Source: Strongylocentrotus purpuratus (taxonomy: Eukaryota; Echinodermata; Echinoidea; Camarodonta; Strongylocentrotidae). From it: DNA of 64,000 nt. Under the pieces are notes generated by a model. The model was not told the DNA's origin and ran no database searches. It was given only the letters and a program-made list of their open reading frames with translations. The first letter of the stretch is position 1. Every line of letters starts with the position of its first letter. The stretch spans positions 1,298,001 to 1,362,000 of the forward strand of contig NW_022145547.1 in NCBI RefSeq assembly GCF_000002235.5, in the 5' to 3' direction. This document shows positions 35,180 to 46,360 of the stretch, one piece after another. Made by a program: the position numbers and the translations under genes.

Positions 35180-37302
35180 GGGATGGAGGTACAAAAGAGA
35201 TGAACAAAATGCCAAAATATGTTTGAAGAAAGCTCTTTTGTGAATGGTACAGAGTACTTCTTGTGTGGGTGTCACACATAACGAATGGAGTGAGTCACAA
35301 ACTTTCTTTGTATTTATGAAAAGTATGGAAAGAAATGCAAAAGAATTGAAGTATAGTATGAATGGGCATTGAAGAGAACAAGCAAACCATATGGAGAATG
35401 AGAAGTCATCTGAAGAGGGATGGGTTGATGATAAAGAATTGGAAGAGAAGAAGATGGAGAATTCAAATTGAGAGTTGGAGCAAGATGATGAGACTTCATG
35501 CAATTATTTTTACAATTCAGACTCACAATGTCAGTGACTTTGACACCAACAACAATGATGATGATGATGAAAACTATGATGTTAATAATGTGTAGGTCTA
35601 TGATGATGGTGGTGGTGATGGAGATGATTGTGAACATTGTGATGGCGATGATGATGGTGTTGTTTATGATGATGGTGATAAGGGTGAGGAGGAGAAGAAA
35701 GGATGAGAATGATGTTGATGATGAGGAGGATGAATACAGATTTGACCTTTAATCCCATTCCCCTCCTACATGTATAATACACTCCCCTCCTCCTCCTCCT
35801 CCCTCTTTGGCATTGTCCTTCGCTCTTCCTCTTTGATGATACAATCCAATGACAATATGCTTGATGGATGTGTCATCTGCCTGCATGTATGTTCTGAAAA
35901 TTGGTATCCGGTATTATTCATGGCTGAAGAGATGAACACTGAAAGAATGAGGTCTGCAGTGATGTTGAATGTACATCATGCTGTTTGATGAGAGCCAGAT
36001 AGATGTTAACCGTATATAGCATAGTATGGATTAATGCCCTTCTGGCCCTCAGCAGATGTACTGTAGATGATGTATGCTTTCCATGGATGTTGATGTCTTT
36101 TTTTGTTTGTTAGATCCCGTGGTAGCAATGAAGAAGTGATGTGAATTGCAGCTTATTGATTGGAAATCTGAAATAGTAACCCCAAAGGCAAAGGCTGTTA
36201 CATAGCTTTACGACAGGCTGTTAAGTTGGATCCCTATTTATTTCCTTTCGATTTGAGAGAACGGGTATACAGTTATGTGGTTGAATTACTCATTCTTGTT
36301 TTTTCTATTATTGTTATTATTACAGGTACATTGTAGGTTGAAATCAGACGATTTAGATGATTTAAATATTTTAAAATGTTGGCTCTAAATATTTCATTCC
36401 ATATCAATTCCTTTCATAGCAAAAGCGCTCCTCACAATTTCTGTAAATTTGGCAGTTTAACGCTTCGCGTACCGCCTTGACCGGACTGTGCGGTATCTGT
36501 GCAGTTCTGTGTGTAGAGAGGTCGGGCCGTATTCATTATTTCTTGGGGGTGCATAAATTGCTCTAATTATACGTACGCATGTAATGCGCAAGTTTATTGT
36601 TACGGCACTAAACCCATCCCACTCATTGTTCCCCTATTTTCATAATGGTACTGACCCAATGAAATGTGCAGTGCGCTTGTACGCGCTGCGCTGCGTGTGT
36701 ACGTACATGTACTGTACTTATGCATGTTCAGTTATATGTGTATGCATAGCATTACGTACATGTATGCATACACGGCTAGCTGGCACAAAACCCTTGGTCG
36801 GGCTTCTAAAATGGGACATGAAGCATGATTTGACATGAAAATTGACGGGGCTAAAAATGAATCAATCAAAATGAACTTTATATGTATGAAAAGCTTATGT
36901 ATCATATGTCATTGTCTGGGATTGAGGATTTACAAATTTGACCCAAAACGCGTTGCTGCAAAGTTAAAGATTGGTATATTGAAAGGCAATCGAGCACAGT
37001 GCGACCGATCAATGGACATTATGTATGAGAAAGTAAAAAAAGTTAAATGGATTGTAAAGTTTAACGTCAAAATGACGGAGGTTTTTTTTCAAGTAAGGGC
37101 ATGGTTTTACATGGAATGTAAAGGAAATGTTTCCTTCTTCTCATATCTCGATTGAGGATATTATACTCAATTCCGATTTTTAATGGTAAAGAAAAGTGTT
37201 AAAAGATGTCGAGAATTTTACAATATGTCATGTAATATAAAATGCGCGCGGGTCGGTTGATCTCCCAAAAGGAGCGCGAAGGAATTGATATGAAAACATA
37301 TA
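35180..37302. other. No gene recognised; GAT-rich stretch inside
   Basis: 35550-35735 is a degenerate GAT/GATGGT trinucleotide stretch. A copy of the CCAGAAGGGCATTAA motif lies inverted at 36031-36047. The 106-codon plus frame at 36835-37155 has no recognised domain. The rest is AT-rich DNA. Confidence 0.5.
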
Positions 37303-37360
37303 CCGTAAATAACGTTGTATAAACCGCCCTCGTGTATTAACCGCACCCCTCTTTTTCGCC

Positions 37361-37400
<40 letters not shown>

Positions 37401-37715
37401 TTTTTTTTTTGCCGAGATTTTTTTTTTTTTTGTGTGTAAGATCATTACGGTACTGTAAATTAAAAAACAGTAGGAACCTAGGATAGAACCTTGTGGTACA
37501 CCATGTAATAGAAGAAAAATTGGAGGAATTATTATTATAAACTACATATTGAGATCTATCAGAAAGATTACTTTCAAACCAAGATGACAGACAAATTTGA
37601 GTGTTGTTCTAGTTTCCGAGTGGTGAGTCAACACACCGATTACCGAGCTGGGAGACATTGCCAGGCATAGCGCCAGGTGGAGGGGCATAAATTGAAACTT
37701 TAAAAAAAAAAAAAA

Positions 37716-37748
<33 letters not shown>

Positions 37749-37831
37749 GGTGTACCGTGTATAAACCGCACCCCCGACTTTGAAATTTTTTCGGCGGCAA
37801 AAAAGTGCGGTTTATACACCGTTATATACGG
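37303..37831 (-). mobile_element. TA-flanked DNA transposon carrying a LINE RT fragment, copy B
   Basis: The ends CCGTAAATAACGTTGTATAA on the left and CCGTATATAACGGTGTATAA read inward from the right are followed by ACCGC; TA lies outside each end. Internal poly-A and poly-T runs match the design of copy A. The interior 37440-37680 is the reverse complement of 17815-18055 in copy A. On the minus strand it reads WFESNLSDRSQYV and, in another frame, GVPQGSILG. The terminal sequences of the two copies differ while the retrotransposon-derived core is the same. Confidence 0.8.
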
Positions 37832-37833
37832 TA

Positions 37834-39548
37834 TCCCAAGTTATATGATTCTTGAAAGGGTCTGTAAATATACATGCAAACCAAAAAAGACCAAATCCAA
37901 AATCCAGACTGTTTTATGAACCAAAATATGAGTAATAGAATCAATTTTTTTCATCTGATAATTCATGAGAAATTTCTGATGGAAATCTAAAGTCTTATTC
38001 TGAAAGTTTTTTTTTAGCAGTGAAACCTTTTAGTGTCTCGGATTTGCAAACTTATCTTCAGCAATCAACATTTAAAAAGTTTCCCTGATGGTTTCCCCTC
38101 AGACTATACTGCCTCTTGATATTTAAATCATCCCAACCAAGCCTTCTCATCTTCCCTCATCTTATATTCTTCCAATCACTTCAGTCGGCATGAAGGATGT
38201 AATATGCTGCTCAATGGAGAGCAAAATGTGATGACACGTGAATGTCCTTGGATGTGTTTAGAATGATGAGACGTAGGAGGATATAGAACACATCTCATCT
38301 CATCGAAAGTATGGGGAGTGAGATTCCTCTTACGATTATTGATCGAATGGAACGCAGTGAGGTGGAAATAGTAGAAAATACTTGAAACAGGAGAGCTGGG
38401 AGATGTTTTGAATGCATTTGATTCAATTTGGAGATGTTTGACTATCATTTAGAGCACCATCATCGTACATTAACTGTCCATTTGTGAAACCTGAGAGCTG
38501 TGTATTTGAACATGACTTTATTGATTGAGATAGACGGTTCTTGTGTTTGTGATGTGATTCTACAGAAAGAAGTAAAATACATTCCTACAACCTTGATAAG
38601 AGACGCTCAATACAGGAGTTTTATCACGTCATCTGTCGAGAGCCAGAAAAGTTTTTTATATTTGAGTTAGAGATAAGATTTTTATTCAATATATGCCATG
38701 ACTCAAATAGGTAGAGGCCTATTTGCTTGCATTTCTCATCAGCTCACAAATATGATAATCTAAATATTTATATGAAGCTTGGTTGTTCAACAAAGCTTAT
38801 CTTTGAGATTAAAACAAAAATATCATTAAGTCAAAGAAAATCCCAAAGAAAACTATGCATCATGCGATACTTCACCCTGTAGCTTCGAAACCTCACGTGC
38901 AGATGAAAAACATCCAAGCTTTTTTGCTTGCCAGATTCAGGGTGATATAATCAGAATTACACCTAATCCAATAAACCTCCATTATACCAATGTAACTATG
39001 GAGCCTTGATTACCCAACATCCTAACAAACAAATCTTCCTAGCGACGTTTCTGATGTTGCCCCTTCCAACCATTAGCAGACTAATTTCCGCGCCCCCAAG
39101 GTTATTAAGATGGGGGACGGCTTTTGTGATATGATTAATTTGATTTTGATATTGTTATGCCTCTGTGCGTCTGTCGCATCACTCTGGTGAGACATAGATT
39201 CATATTCGAGTCACCAAAGGATTAATCTTGTCCTAAGCAGATTTGCAGGAAATTTCCAAGATTGTTAGTAATGGTAGTGGAGGAAAAGATGATGCATTTT
39301 TTTTTTGTCCGGATGATATTGATGTTGCTGATGTTAGTAATACTCGGAATTGTTATTCTTTCTCATTGTGTTTAGGATAGTAGATCGTAAGTTTATAAAC
39401 TTGCTTTGTATCAGGGATGGATTTAACAGAAGCAGTAGCAGTTCAAAGGAATTCTTGGGGGGGGGGGGGGGATGGCTCAAACTTTTTTCAAGCCCCATCT
39501 CCAATTTTTGTGAGGTAGATGTAGAAAATAAATGAAAGAACCCCCGAG

Positions 39549-39579
<31 letters not shown>

Positions 39580-40140
39580 AAAAAACCTTGACCCAAGTTA
39601 GTCTTCTAGAACCGCTCCTGAACACGAGGTTGCATAATCAACAGTATTCTGAATTCACTTGACTTGTTATATTTCTTGGAGTATGCAGAGCCATCCTATG
39701 CAATTAAGATCTATATCATTTCTTGAAACTGCTGAGTAAGACGAACATCTTATCTACAGTAAAATCAATTTGCAACATTTATAGCATTTTTTCCTTACTT
39801 TCCATGACGTAAGTGTAAGACCGGGTGAGATAAACATCTCAGGTAAGTGATATGTTTTTGTAAGCGTCTTTACCTGCTAAGCTGGCTAATAGATTGCTTT
39901 TTCTTCCTTAAAAGTATTAGTTGGAAGTTAATCTCTTAAATCAGAGGGGGTTCAACACCCAGAGATGCATCAATATGGAGTGGATGGAAAGGTCTAGCTC
40001 GGCAGGTATAATTACAGTGTGCACTGACAGAGGACTAATTGGGCAAGCGGGGCAGAAGAGGCATCCTGGAAATTGGATGACATGAAATGTCATTAGATGA
40101 ACAATAACATGATGTGACATGATGCAGCTGAGATAAGAAT
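37834..40140. other. No gene recognised
   Basis: AT-rich DNA with homopolymer runs (poly-G near 39459, poly-C then poly-A near 39550-39587). No coding signal. Confidence 0.5.
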
Positions 40141-40165
40141 GGAAAGGGAGAGAGGGATAGAGAGG

Positions 40166-40219
<54 letters not shown>

Positions 40220-40220
40220 G
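40141..40220 (+). repeat. (GA)n microsatellite
   Basis: GGGAGA leading into about 50 bases of pure (GA)n, GA on plus. Confidence 0.9.
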
Positions 40221-42039
40221 AAGAAGGAATGATATTAAAAAAAACAGTTTACATAAAGAGAAAGAATTGATCAGTCTATTTTAAGATTGGAATAACTTCC
40301 ATATTTTCTAAAACACCAAGCAATATACTAGAGCTTGTGAGATTGCAAAATAACTTTATTTTGGTGCAATTTTCATGTATTCAAAAACTTGTTAGGATAG
40401 AAAGAAGGATTAAAAAGTTTGAAAACCTCCAATAAAAATAGTAAAAACAGTGCTCACCATATCATGCATCACTAACTCCACTGTGTGTCAGGAGACGTTA
40501 TGACGCTCTTGTTTTTGCATTCGTCAGCTCGCTCACAAAACTAATTAAATAGATATTAGATCAATACGAATCTAGAGCCATGTACCTGGCATTACGATGT
40601 TACCAGCCAAGGTGTGTTCTCACCTGCCCTCTATAGACTTGTGGAAACGGTAGGACTTCAAAGATTACAGAGATACATTTGCAAAGTGTTATATGCCTAA
40701 AGAGATTATTTCAACACAAAGCATAGACATCTTCAAAAGATTGTAATGAGTATTCTTCTTCCATTAATTTGGTATTTTGAAGTATCCTCATTTGGAATGT
40801 TATATCAATATGCACTACATTCAACCACAACTGAAAGAAATTCTACAAAATGTAATTATTTAGAAGCTAATGTTCACAAAGATTATTATCGCGATAATAA
40901 AGCAAGTGCAAACACAGCAATGTGGGTGAGGAGTAAACACTCAATATACCAAGGCTGCTGATTCATTTTCTTGATAATTAATACCAGCGCTGGAGCGGTA
41001 TTGTAATGAACTGAAGTAATCCCATCAACTAAGGACACAATAGATCAATATTTTGAACAGCTTATTGCATTGGAAGTTGCTATGAATGACACATTATCAT
41101 TTCCTTGTACAAGGATGACAATGAAAAGTATATCTGAGGAAAACCTAGTTATATTGTATTGTTATCTAAACAAATATATATCCTGGAATTGCAGGTTCAC
41201 AGAAACAATATTGGTTAGTTTGATATTTTGGTAAAAAGATTGCGCCATACATTAGCAAACAAATAATGAGAATAAATGATTTTATCTGTTTGGAACCAGA
41301 AGGGCATTTACTCCAATCCTTTTATGGTACACAGAGTTAACAACTCTCTGGCTCCATCTTTAAAAAACAAAACAAAGGTTTCCCTTTACTTCATTCACTG
41401 ATAATTTATTCAACTTATGCAGTAACTGTTGATGATCTGAACATAATATAGAATTTCTCAAGTCTGCTAGGGATCATAAAATCAAACCGTGCTGGCTTTA
41501 AGACCTGTTATTTCACTCTGAGATTTTTGTCTGTTTCAGGTTATCAATATTCCCTTCATATTAAGCTGTAGCTATCTCATAAGACGAATCACCGTGATCA
41601 CATTTGTATACATTTTTATCCTCGAGTTGTAGGCCCCTAGGCGTCCATGTCAGGAAGTCCTCATGGGGTAAGGGGAGATGACAGATAGGTGTATAGCAAG
41701 ACATACCAAACAGGCTTCCTAACCATCTACAATCATTTATATTCATTGAAAAGTGATACGTCTCATCAAAATTCATGGAGAACATCCTTGAAGGCACATG
41801 CCACCCATGAATGGGAATTAACCCATGAATAAAGGTGGATCTCGATGGAATAACTGCCTTCAGATTGTTTCACTGATCATCTCGGCTCTATCACTAACCA
41901 AAGATGCAGTCGCCATGGCAACATGTAATCACAACTCGTCAGTGAGATCTTTCATGTGTCAGACGAGTTGTTTGTTTTTAGGATGAAAGTAACCATGGGA
42001 TTAGGTAACCAGGGGATTAGATAACTGTATCAATCAGAT
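40221..42039. other. No gene recognised
   Basis: AT-rich DNA; a copy of the ACCAGAAGGGCATTTA motif is at 41295-41310. Nothing coding is supported. Confidence 0.45.
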
Positions 42040-42735
42040 ATATCGTCGCCGTTTTCACGAACCGGCACAAGCCACCGAAATCCCTTCAAAATGTAGTTTT
42101 TATTTTTTTTGCATTTTTAGCATAAGTTATCAACAATCTTTCATTTCACCAAATTTCAGCATCCAAAACGCTTTAGTTTTTGAGATATCCATGGTTACAC
42201 AAATGACAAAAACGACACACGAGCCAAAAAGCATGATTCATATTTTCACGAACCAGCACGCGCCGTTATAAGTCAATGGGCTGTGCCGGTTCGTGAAAAT
42301 ATCTTTGCGCTTACAAGACCTAGACGACGCGACACAGGCGGTTGTGCCGGTTCGTGAAAATAAAATACGCGCTAAGACAGCCCGAGCGCTTTTGTCTTGC
42401 GCGTAAAGTTACATAGGAAAAACGACACAGTGGCTTGTGCCGGTTCGTGAAAATATTTTTGCTACGTAAACAGCAAAATAATATTTTCACGAACCGGCAC
42501 GAGAGTCCAAAGCTTCGTAATATTAATAGTAATTGTCATTATGCTTAACAAATGGAATGTATAGAAAATACAGAATATTTTCCTTTCATTGATATGTATT
42601 TTGTGATATAAAATTTGACATAAGGCATGTTTCTGGCGAATTCAAAACGGGCTAAACGTAAAACGCGTTTTTCTCAGAATGTACTTATTTCGTTGCGCGT
42701 TGGGCTGTGCCGGTTCGTGCAAACGGCGACGATAT
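42040..42735. mobile_element. 696 bp DNA element with seven copies of a 17 bp motif
   Basis: The terminal inverted repeats are 30 bases with one mismatch, beginning ATATCGTCGCCG. TTTTCACGAACCGGCAC or its complement occurs seven times: near 42052, 42243, 42283, 42343, 42436, 42484 and, with one change, 42706. They are in mixed orientation and include both ends. No open frame is convincing. The repeated motif looks like an array of transposase binding sites, though that is inference. The end pattern is shared with the 104 bp hairpin at 10082-10185. Confidence 0.82.
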
Positions 42736-43070
42736 GCTTGTATAGACTTACTCGTTCCTGAGGACACTGTGAAACTTATATCTGCCATATAGACCGCCGG
42801 GTGAACCCTCAAAAGTGCCTTAGTTTTTGTGTTTTGTGACCCATGGTCGGCATCTACTTGAAAATAACCTCTAATGTGTAGAAAAATATACTGAAGATGA
42901 TGGTGCAACTCGTCAGTAGAAAAAATTGCACACAAATTAATAATGTCCAGATTAATTTTTAATAAATATGACAAACGCCCTCTTGGGTCCATTCTGAGAC
43001 AGCTGTGTATTATGCTATGTGAAAATGACTTGTATTGATATCGAGCAAAGCTGCAGTGCACTCAAAATAT

Positions 43071-43345
43071 TCCCCTTTCCATCTTTCCTCATTCCTTCCC
43101 CTTCTCTCTCTTTCCTAATCCCCCTCTCTTTCTCTCCTTATCCCCTCTCATCCCCCCACCCATTTTTCCTCATTCCCCCTCTCTCTCTTCGTCTCTTTAT
43201 TCCTCTTTCCTCACCCCCCCCTCTCTCTCCCTCACTCTTCATCCCATTCCCTCCCTTTCTCTTGTTTCCTTAACCGCTCTCTCTTTCCCATTCCCTCTCC
43301 CCCCTCACTCTTTCCCACCTCTCTATCTCTTTCTATGTCATACCC
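43071..43345 (-). repeat. CT-rich low-complexity tract
   Basis: CCTCTCTCTTTCC/CCCCC-type sequence on plus, so GA is on the minus strand, matching the sense of the coding pieces in the surrounding element. The 84-codon plus-strand frame here is low-complexity and is not a gene. Confidence 0.85.
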
Positions 43346-43603
43346 TTCAATATATATTTCAGGGAATGGCATATCTTTAAATAAAATAAATCACAATTTA
43401 AAACAAAGTTTGTAAGGCATGTTTGACCAATTATAATCTGGTTTCACATCAAATATATGACATATTACTATCTCACATTCTCAAAATACATGGTCAATAA
43501 AATTGTAAGCCTGCTTGACTATATGGATACTGCTCTTTGGGTTGATGTAGAGAAATGATTCATCATCAGTTATACAACACATTGTCAATTCACATTAAAA
43601 AAA

Positions 43604-44259
43604 TTTCAATAACAAACATTCTTTCAAGCGATCACATGTATGTATGTTTTAGCAAAAATACACATAAAATATACATTATAGATAAAAAAAATTATATATT
43701 CATGGATGGCAGGGTCGCAGCCTCTGCTATTCTTCTTCAGTTTATCTAAATCATGTTCTTTAACATTTCCAGCAGGTAATTTCATACATTTGTCCAAATG
43801 CCATTTAGTAAAAGTTATCTGCTTTATCGAATCTGGCGGAAATTGGCAAAATATAGAGCATCGCAATAAAGGTCTTTACATTGAATCTCCAAAAAAGGCT
43901 TTACATTTACAAGTAATATTTTCAATAACAAACATTCTTTCAAGCAATTGCTCAAAAAGCATTACAACATGTATGTACCCGTATGTATTAGCAAAAACAC
44001 ACATAAAATATACATTGTAAATAAAATTTAAAAATTCATGGATGACAGGGTCCCAGCCTCTGCTATTCTTCTTCAGTCTACTATATCTAAATCATGTTTT
44101 TTTTTAAATTTTCAGCAGGTTATTTCATACATTTGTCCAAATACCATTTGATACAAGTTATCTGCTTTATCGAATCTGGCGGAAATTGGCAAAAAAGAGC
44201 ATCACAAGAAAGGTCTTTACATTGAATTTCCTAAAAAAAACTTTACATTTACAAGTAAT
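43604..44259. repeat. Tandem duplication, 316 and 340 bp copies
   Basis: The copies are 43604-43919 and 43920-44259. Shared landmarks include TTTCAATAACAAACATTCTT, GCCTCTGCTATTCTTCTTCA, TTATCTGCTTTATCGAATCT and GGCGGAAATTGGCAAA. Identity is roughly 85% with small indels. On the minus strand each copy holds the candidate third coding piece with its splice acceptor. Confidence 0.88.
44115..44175 (-). CDS. Candidate third exon of the transposon gene (in duplicate copy 2)
   Basis: On the minus strand a pyrimidine-rich acceptor (GCCAATTTCCGCCAG) precedes a phase-2 compatible frame that reads FDKADNLYQMVFGQMYEITC before a stop at 44112-44114. Joining it to the exon at 44318-44380 completes a Lys codon. 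The other duplicate (start 43832) has the same acceptor, but its frame closes after FDKADNFY. Short length and lack of a known domain keep this tentative. It may be the last exon or a decayed one. Confidence 0.3.
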
Positions 44260-44317
44260 GTGACATACAATGATTTAAATATTGTTCCTTCTTTGCCTTG
44301 ATCTCATCTGTGCTCAC

Positions 44318-44380
44318 TTGTTTGTTGTAATGTTGCAGAAGTGCCTGTAGCAGCCCGCATGGTATCCTGGTTGGACATAC
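44318..44380 (-). CDS. Candidate second exon, Cys/His-rich (GYHAGCYRHF)
   Basis: 63 bases between an acceptor (TTTATTTTCAATAAAG) and a strong donor (AA|GTGAGC) on the minus strand, 1 + 20 codons + 2, so phase 2 on both sides. The residues are YVQPGYHAGCYRHFCNITTN. The YH-x2-CYR-x-F arrangement resembles a cysteine/histidine segment I have seen in large families of uncharacterised, often transposon-associated, invertebrate proteins. That resemblance is from memory and unverified. The phases fit both the upstream frame (donor at 45579) and the downstream piece. The SINE at 45.2-45.5 kb would lie in the preceding intron. Confidence 0.4.
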
Positions 44381-45228
44381 CTTTATTGAAAATAAATAAA
44401 AGCAAGGATCATTTAATATCATTTATTAAAAAAGAAGTATTCATCACTACAAAACCTACAGTATGAGTCGAATCTAGCATATAACTATCATCAAAATACA
44501 AATTTTAAAAAATATCTGTGCTGACTGGTTACTGTCTCTAAATGGAAGCGAACGGACTGGACATCAGTGACACTAGCAGTGGAAATTATTCAGAACTGCT
44601 TATTAGAAAACGTAAGGAGGTGTCTCATATTTTCATGAAATGTTTTTTTGTGTGTAGAGCATGGAGGGCATACGGTACTGTAATACATTTTTCATCATGA
44701 ATAAAAAAGATCACCAGGGCAAGGGCAAGGCTCATTCTCCAACACAAGTGGCGTATTAATTTAAATGTGTCAAATATTGACGGGGACTGTGGGCCTCACC
44801 ATGCAGAATTTTTCAAACATACAACAAAAAACAAAAAAACCACCTTGATTGTGGAAATTTTGGGGGACAGTGACCCCTCACCCCCCCCCCCCCCAAAAAA
44901 AAAACCCACCAGTACGCTGTTCTCAGACGATACCGTAATCAATATGTGGACAATAAATACCCACATTAATTATGAAGACCTGATCTGTACTAATGTAGTA
45001 TACATGTAGAATCAAGCCTGTCCAGTATCCAATTTGACTTGATCAACCACTTTGATCAAGTCAGCTAGGCCTCAATTTCGAGAGCATAGCCTTTTTTTCA
45101 GAAAGTAGAAATTACCCGGTAGATATTCTAATCTAGATTCTCTTTTTTCTTGATTCTAGTTGTAACGTTTAGGGCCGGGAAATAGTCATATGACATCTAG
45201 AAGTAGAAGTAGTAGAAGTAGAAGTAGA

Positions 45229-45511
45229 CAAAGATCCCGGGTTCGATTCCCACCCAGGCGGATGACCGAGGCCTGCGTTGTGTGTTAACGTGCCCCTTCC
45301 CTTTTTAGACGCAGGTTATGTCAAGTGGAAAACTCTCCGTCCCTCCGATAGGACATTAAATGGAGGCACGCTAAGAACCCATTGCACTATTCGTATAAGA
45401 CTAAGACTAAACCCCGGTGTAATAAGTGCAAGAATCTTCACTTCAGTATTATTTGAAGGAGGCAGATTATCTCGAAGAAGAAGAAGAAGAAGAAGAAGAA
45501 GAAGAAGAAGA
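45229..45511 (+). mobile_element. tRNA-derived SINE with (GAA)n tail
   Basis: GGTTCGATTCC at 45240-45250 is a textbook RNA polymerase III B box. It is followed by a CCCTCCGATAGGACATTAAA body and a (GAA)n tail at about 45476-45511. The A-box region seems replaced or shortened by a GAAGTA microsatellite at about 45199-45228. The SINE lies inside the 3.4 kb element between its first and second coding pieces, so it arrived after it. Confidence 0.82.
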
Positions 45512-45578
45512 GTTATTCTGAACATGCTGAAATAATTAATACAATCATTTCTTCGGAATGACATAGATCTAGGCCTAC

Positions 45579-45940
45579 CTCTTTTTTGTTGAACTTGTTG
45601 CAGTTCGAACACGGCCTCCCTGGTACACTCCTCCGCGGCCGCCCGAGGCGCCGGGCGAGTACTGCTCTGTCTGCAGCTCGAACGAGTCGAAGTCGAAGTT
45701 GACCGCAATCGCAGCAATTTTGTTTTCTAGTTCAAACCCAAAACTGACGTCCTTCCAAAGATCTGCACACTCCTTGAATTTTCTGTAACTCTTCCCACTG
45801 AAAGATATCACCTTCCTGTGAGTCGAAATTGTATGCATACAGCAAAAACCTGTGTTTTCCTCTAAAACATTCAGTTGTTGACGACAGATTACTACACCTG
45901 AAGCTCGAAATAGCGCGCGCCAGTGGTACGTGCACAACAC
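45579..45940 (-). CDS. Candidate first exon of the transposon gene
   Basis: A minus-strand open frame of 121 codons ends at a possible donor AG|GTAGGC (phase 2), which fits the exon at 44380. Residues 17-75 have ordinary globular composition, with VVICRQQL near 18, CC at 33-34, HRKVISFSGKSYRKFKECAD around 42-61, and FGFELENKIAAIA after it. The C-terminal part is Gly/Ser-rich. The two CCAAT boxes lie only 9 and 61 bases upstream of the first ATG, so transcription may start inside this frame. Met35 (MHTIS) is a plausible real start, though it would drop the first cysteine. No known domain is assigned. The GC-rich composition differs from the flanks. Confidence 0.4.
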
Positions 45941-45948
45941 TGCCTGTG

Positions 45949-46005
45949 ATTGGCTAAAAAGCTTGAAGCGCTGTAACCTTTACTTGATACATGCACAGTG
46001 ATTGG
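45949..46005 (-). promoter_or_regulatory. Two inverted CCAAT boxes upstream of candidate exon 1
   Basis: GATTGGCT (45949-45956) and GATTGGAC (46000-46007) are CCAATC on the minus strand, about 50 bases apart. They lie next to a locally CpG-rich stretch (CGCGCGC near 45914). The placement fits a minus-strand promoter for the coding pieces that follow. Confidence 0.45.
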
Positions 46006-46360
46006 ACAACCTCCGTGAAAAAAAAAAGAAGATTTTAGGCACCTTTTTTCCATTTTTTGAGCTTATTTGCATTTTTTTCGATTGACGAGTTGTGACTATA
46101 ATATCAAAATATATTCTTTAATAATATCCACTATTAAGAAAGTAGATGCCGAGCCGAGGTCACGAAACTGACGAATTTTGGGGCTCACCCGGCGGTCTAA
46201 TATAACTGTTGGTCACCAAGAGCATAATGAAATATGATTCAATGTATTATTCATTATAAGGCAGCTTGGCTACATGTGGTGGCACTGAAGGACACTGATA
46301 CACTTCTATATGCCATATAGGCCACGAATAGCATAACAAAAGATTATTAAATGGAATGAA

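Larger units (their letters stand above)
42790..46199 (-). mobile_element. 3.4 kb inverted-repeat DNA transposon with minus-strand gene pieces
   Basis: The left end (from 42790) and the right end (to 46199, read inward) both start TAGACCGCCGGGTGA and continue with CCC. After a diverged stretch they share GTGACC and TCGGCATCTACTT, so the inverted repeat spans about 70 bases. ATA lies outside each end and may be a 3 bp target duplication. Inside are three minus-strand coding-like pieces, a promoter-like region, a 316-340 bp tandem duplication, a CT-rich tract and an inserted SINE. I do not recognise the superfamily. A decayed autonomous or internally deleted transposon is the simplest reading; a host gene framed by chance repeats is the alternative. 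Confidence 0.6.

Noticed and set aside
35498-35752. 84-codon plus frame rich in M, V and D
   Set aside because: Translation of a degenerate GAT/GATGGT trinucleotide repeat.
42642-43061. 139-codon minus-strand frame overlapping two elements
   Set aside because: It runs from the 3.4 kb element across its boundary into the neighbouring 696 bp element, so it cannot be one conserved gene as it stands. A decayed coding piece inside the first element is not excluded.
45240-45250. Possible tRNA gene (GGTTCGATTCC)
   Set aside because: No tRNA cloverleaf around it; the B box belongs to a SINE with a (GAA)n tail.
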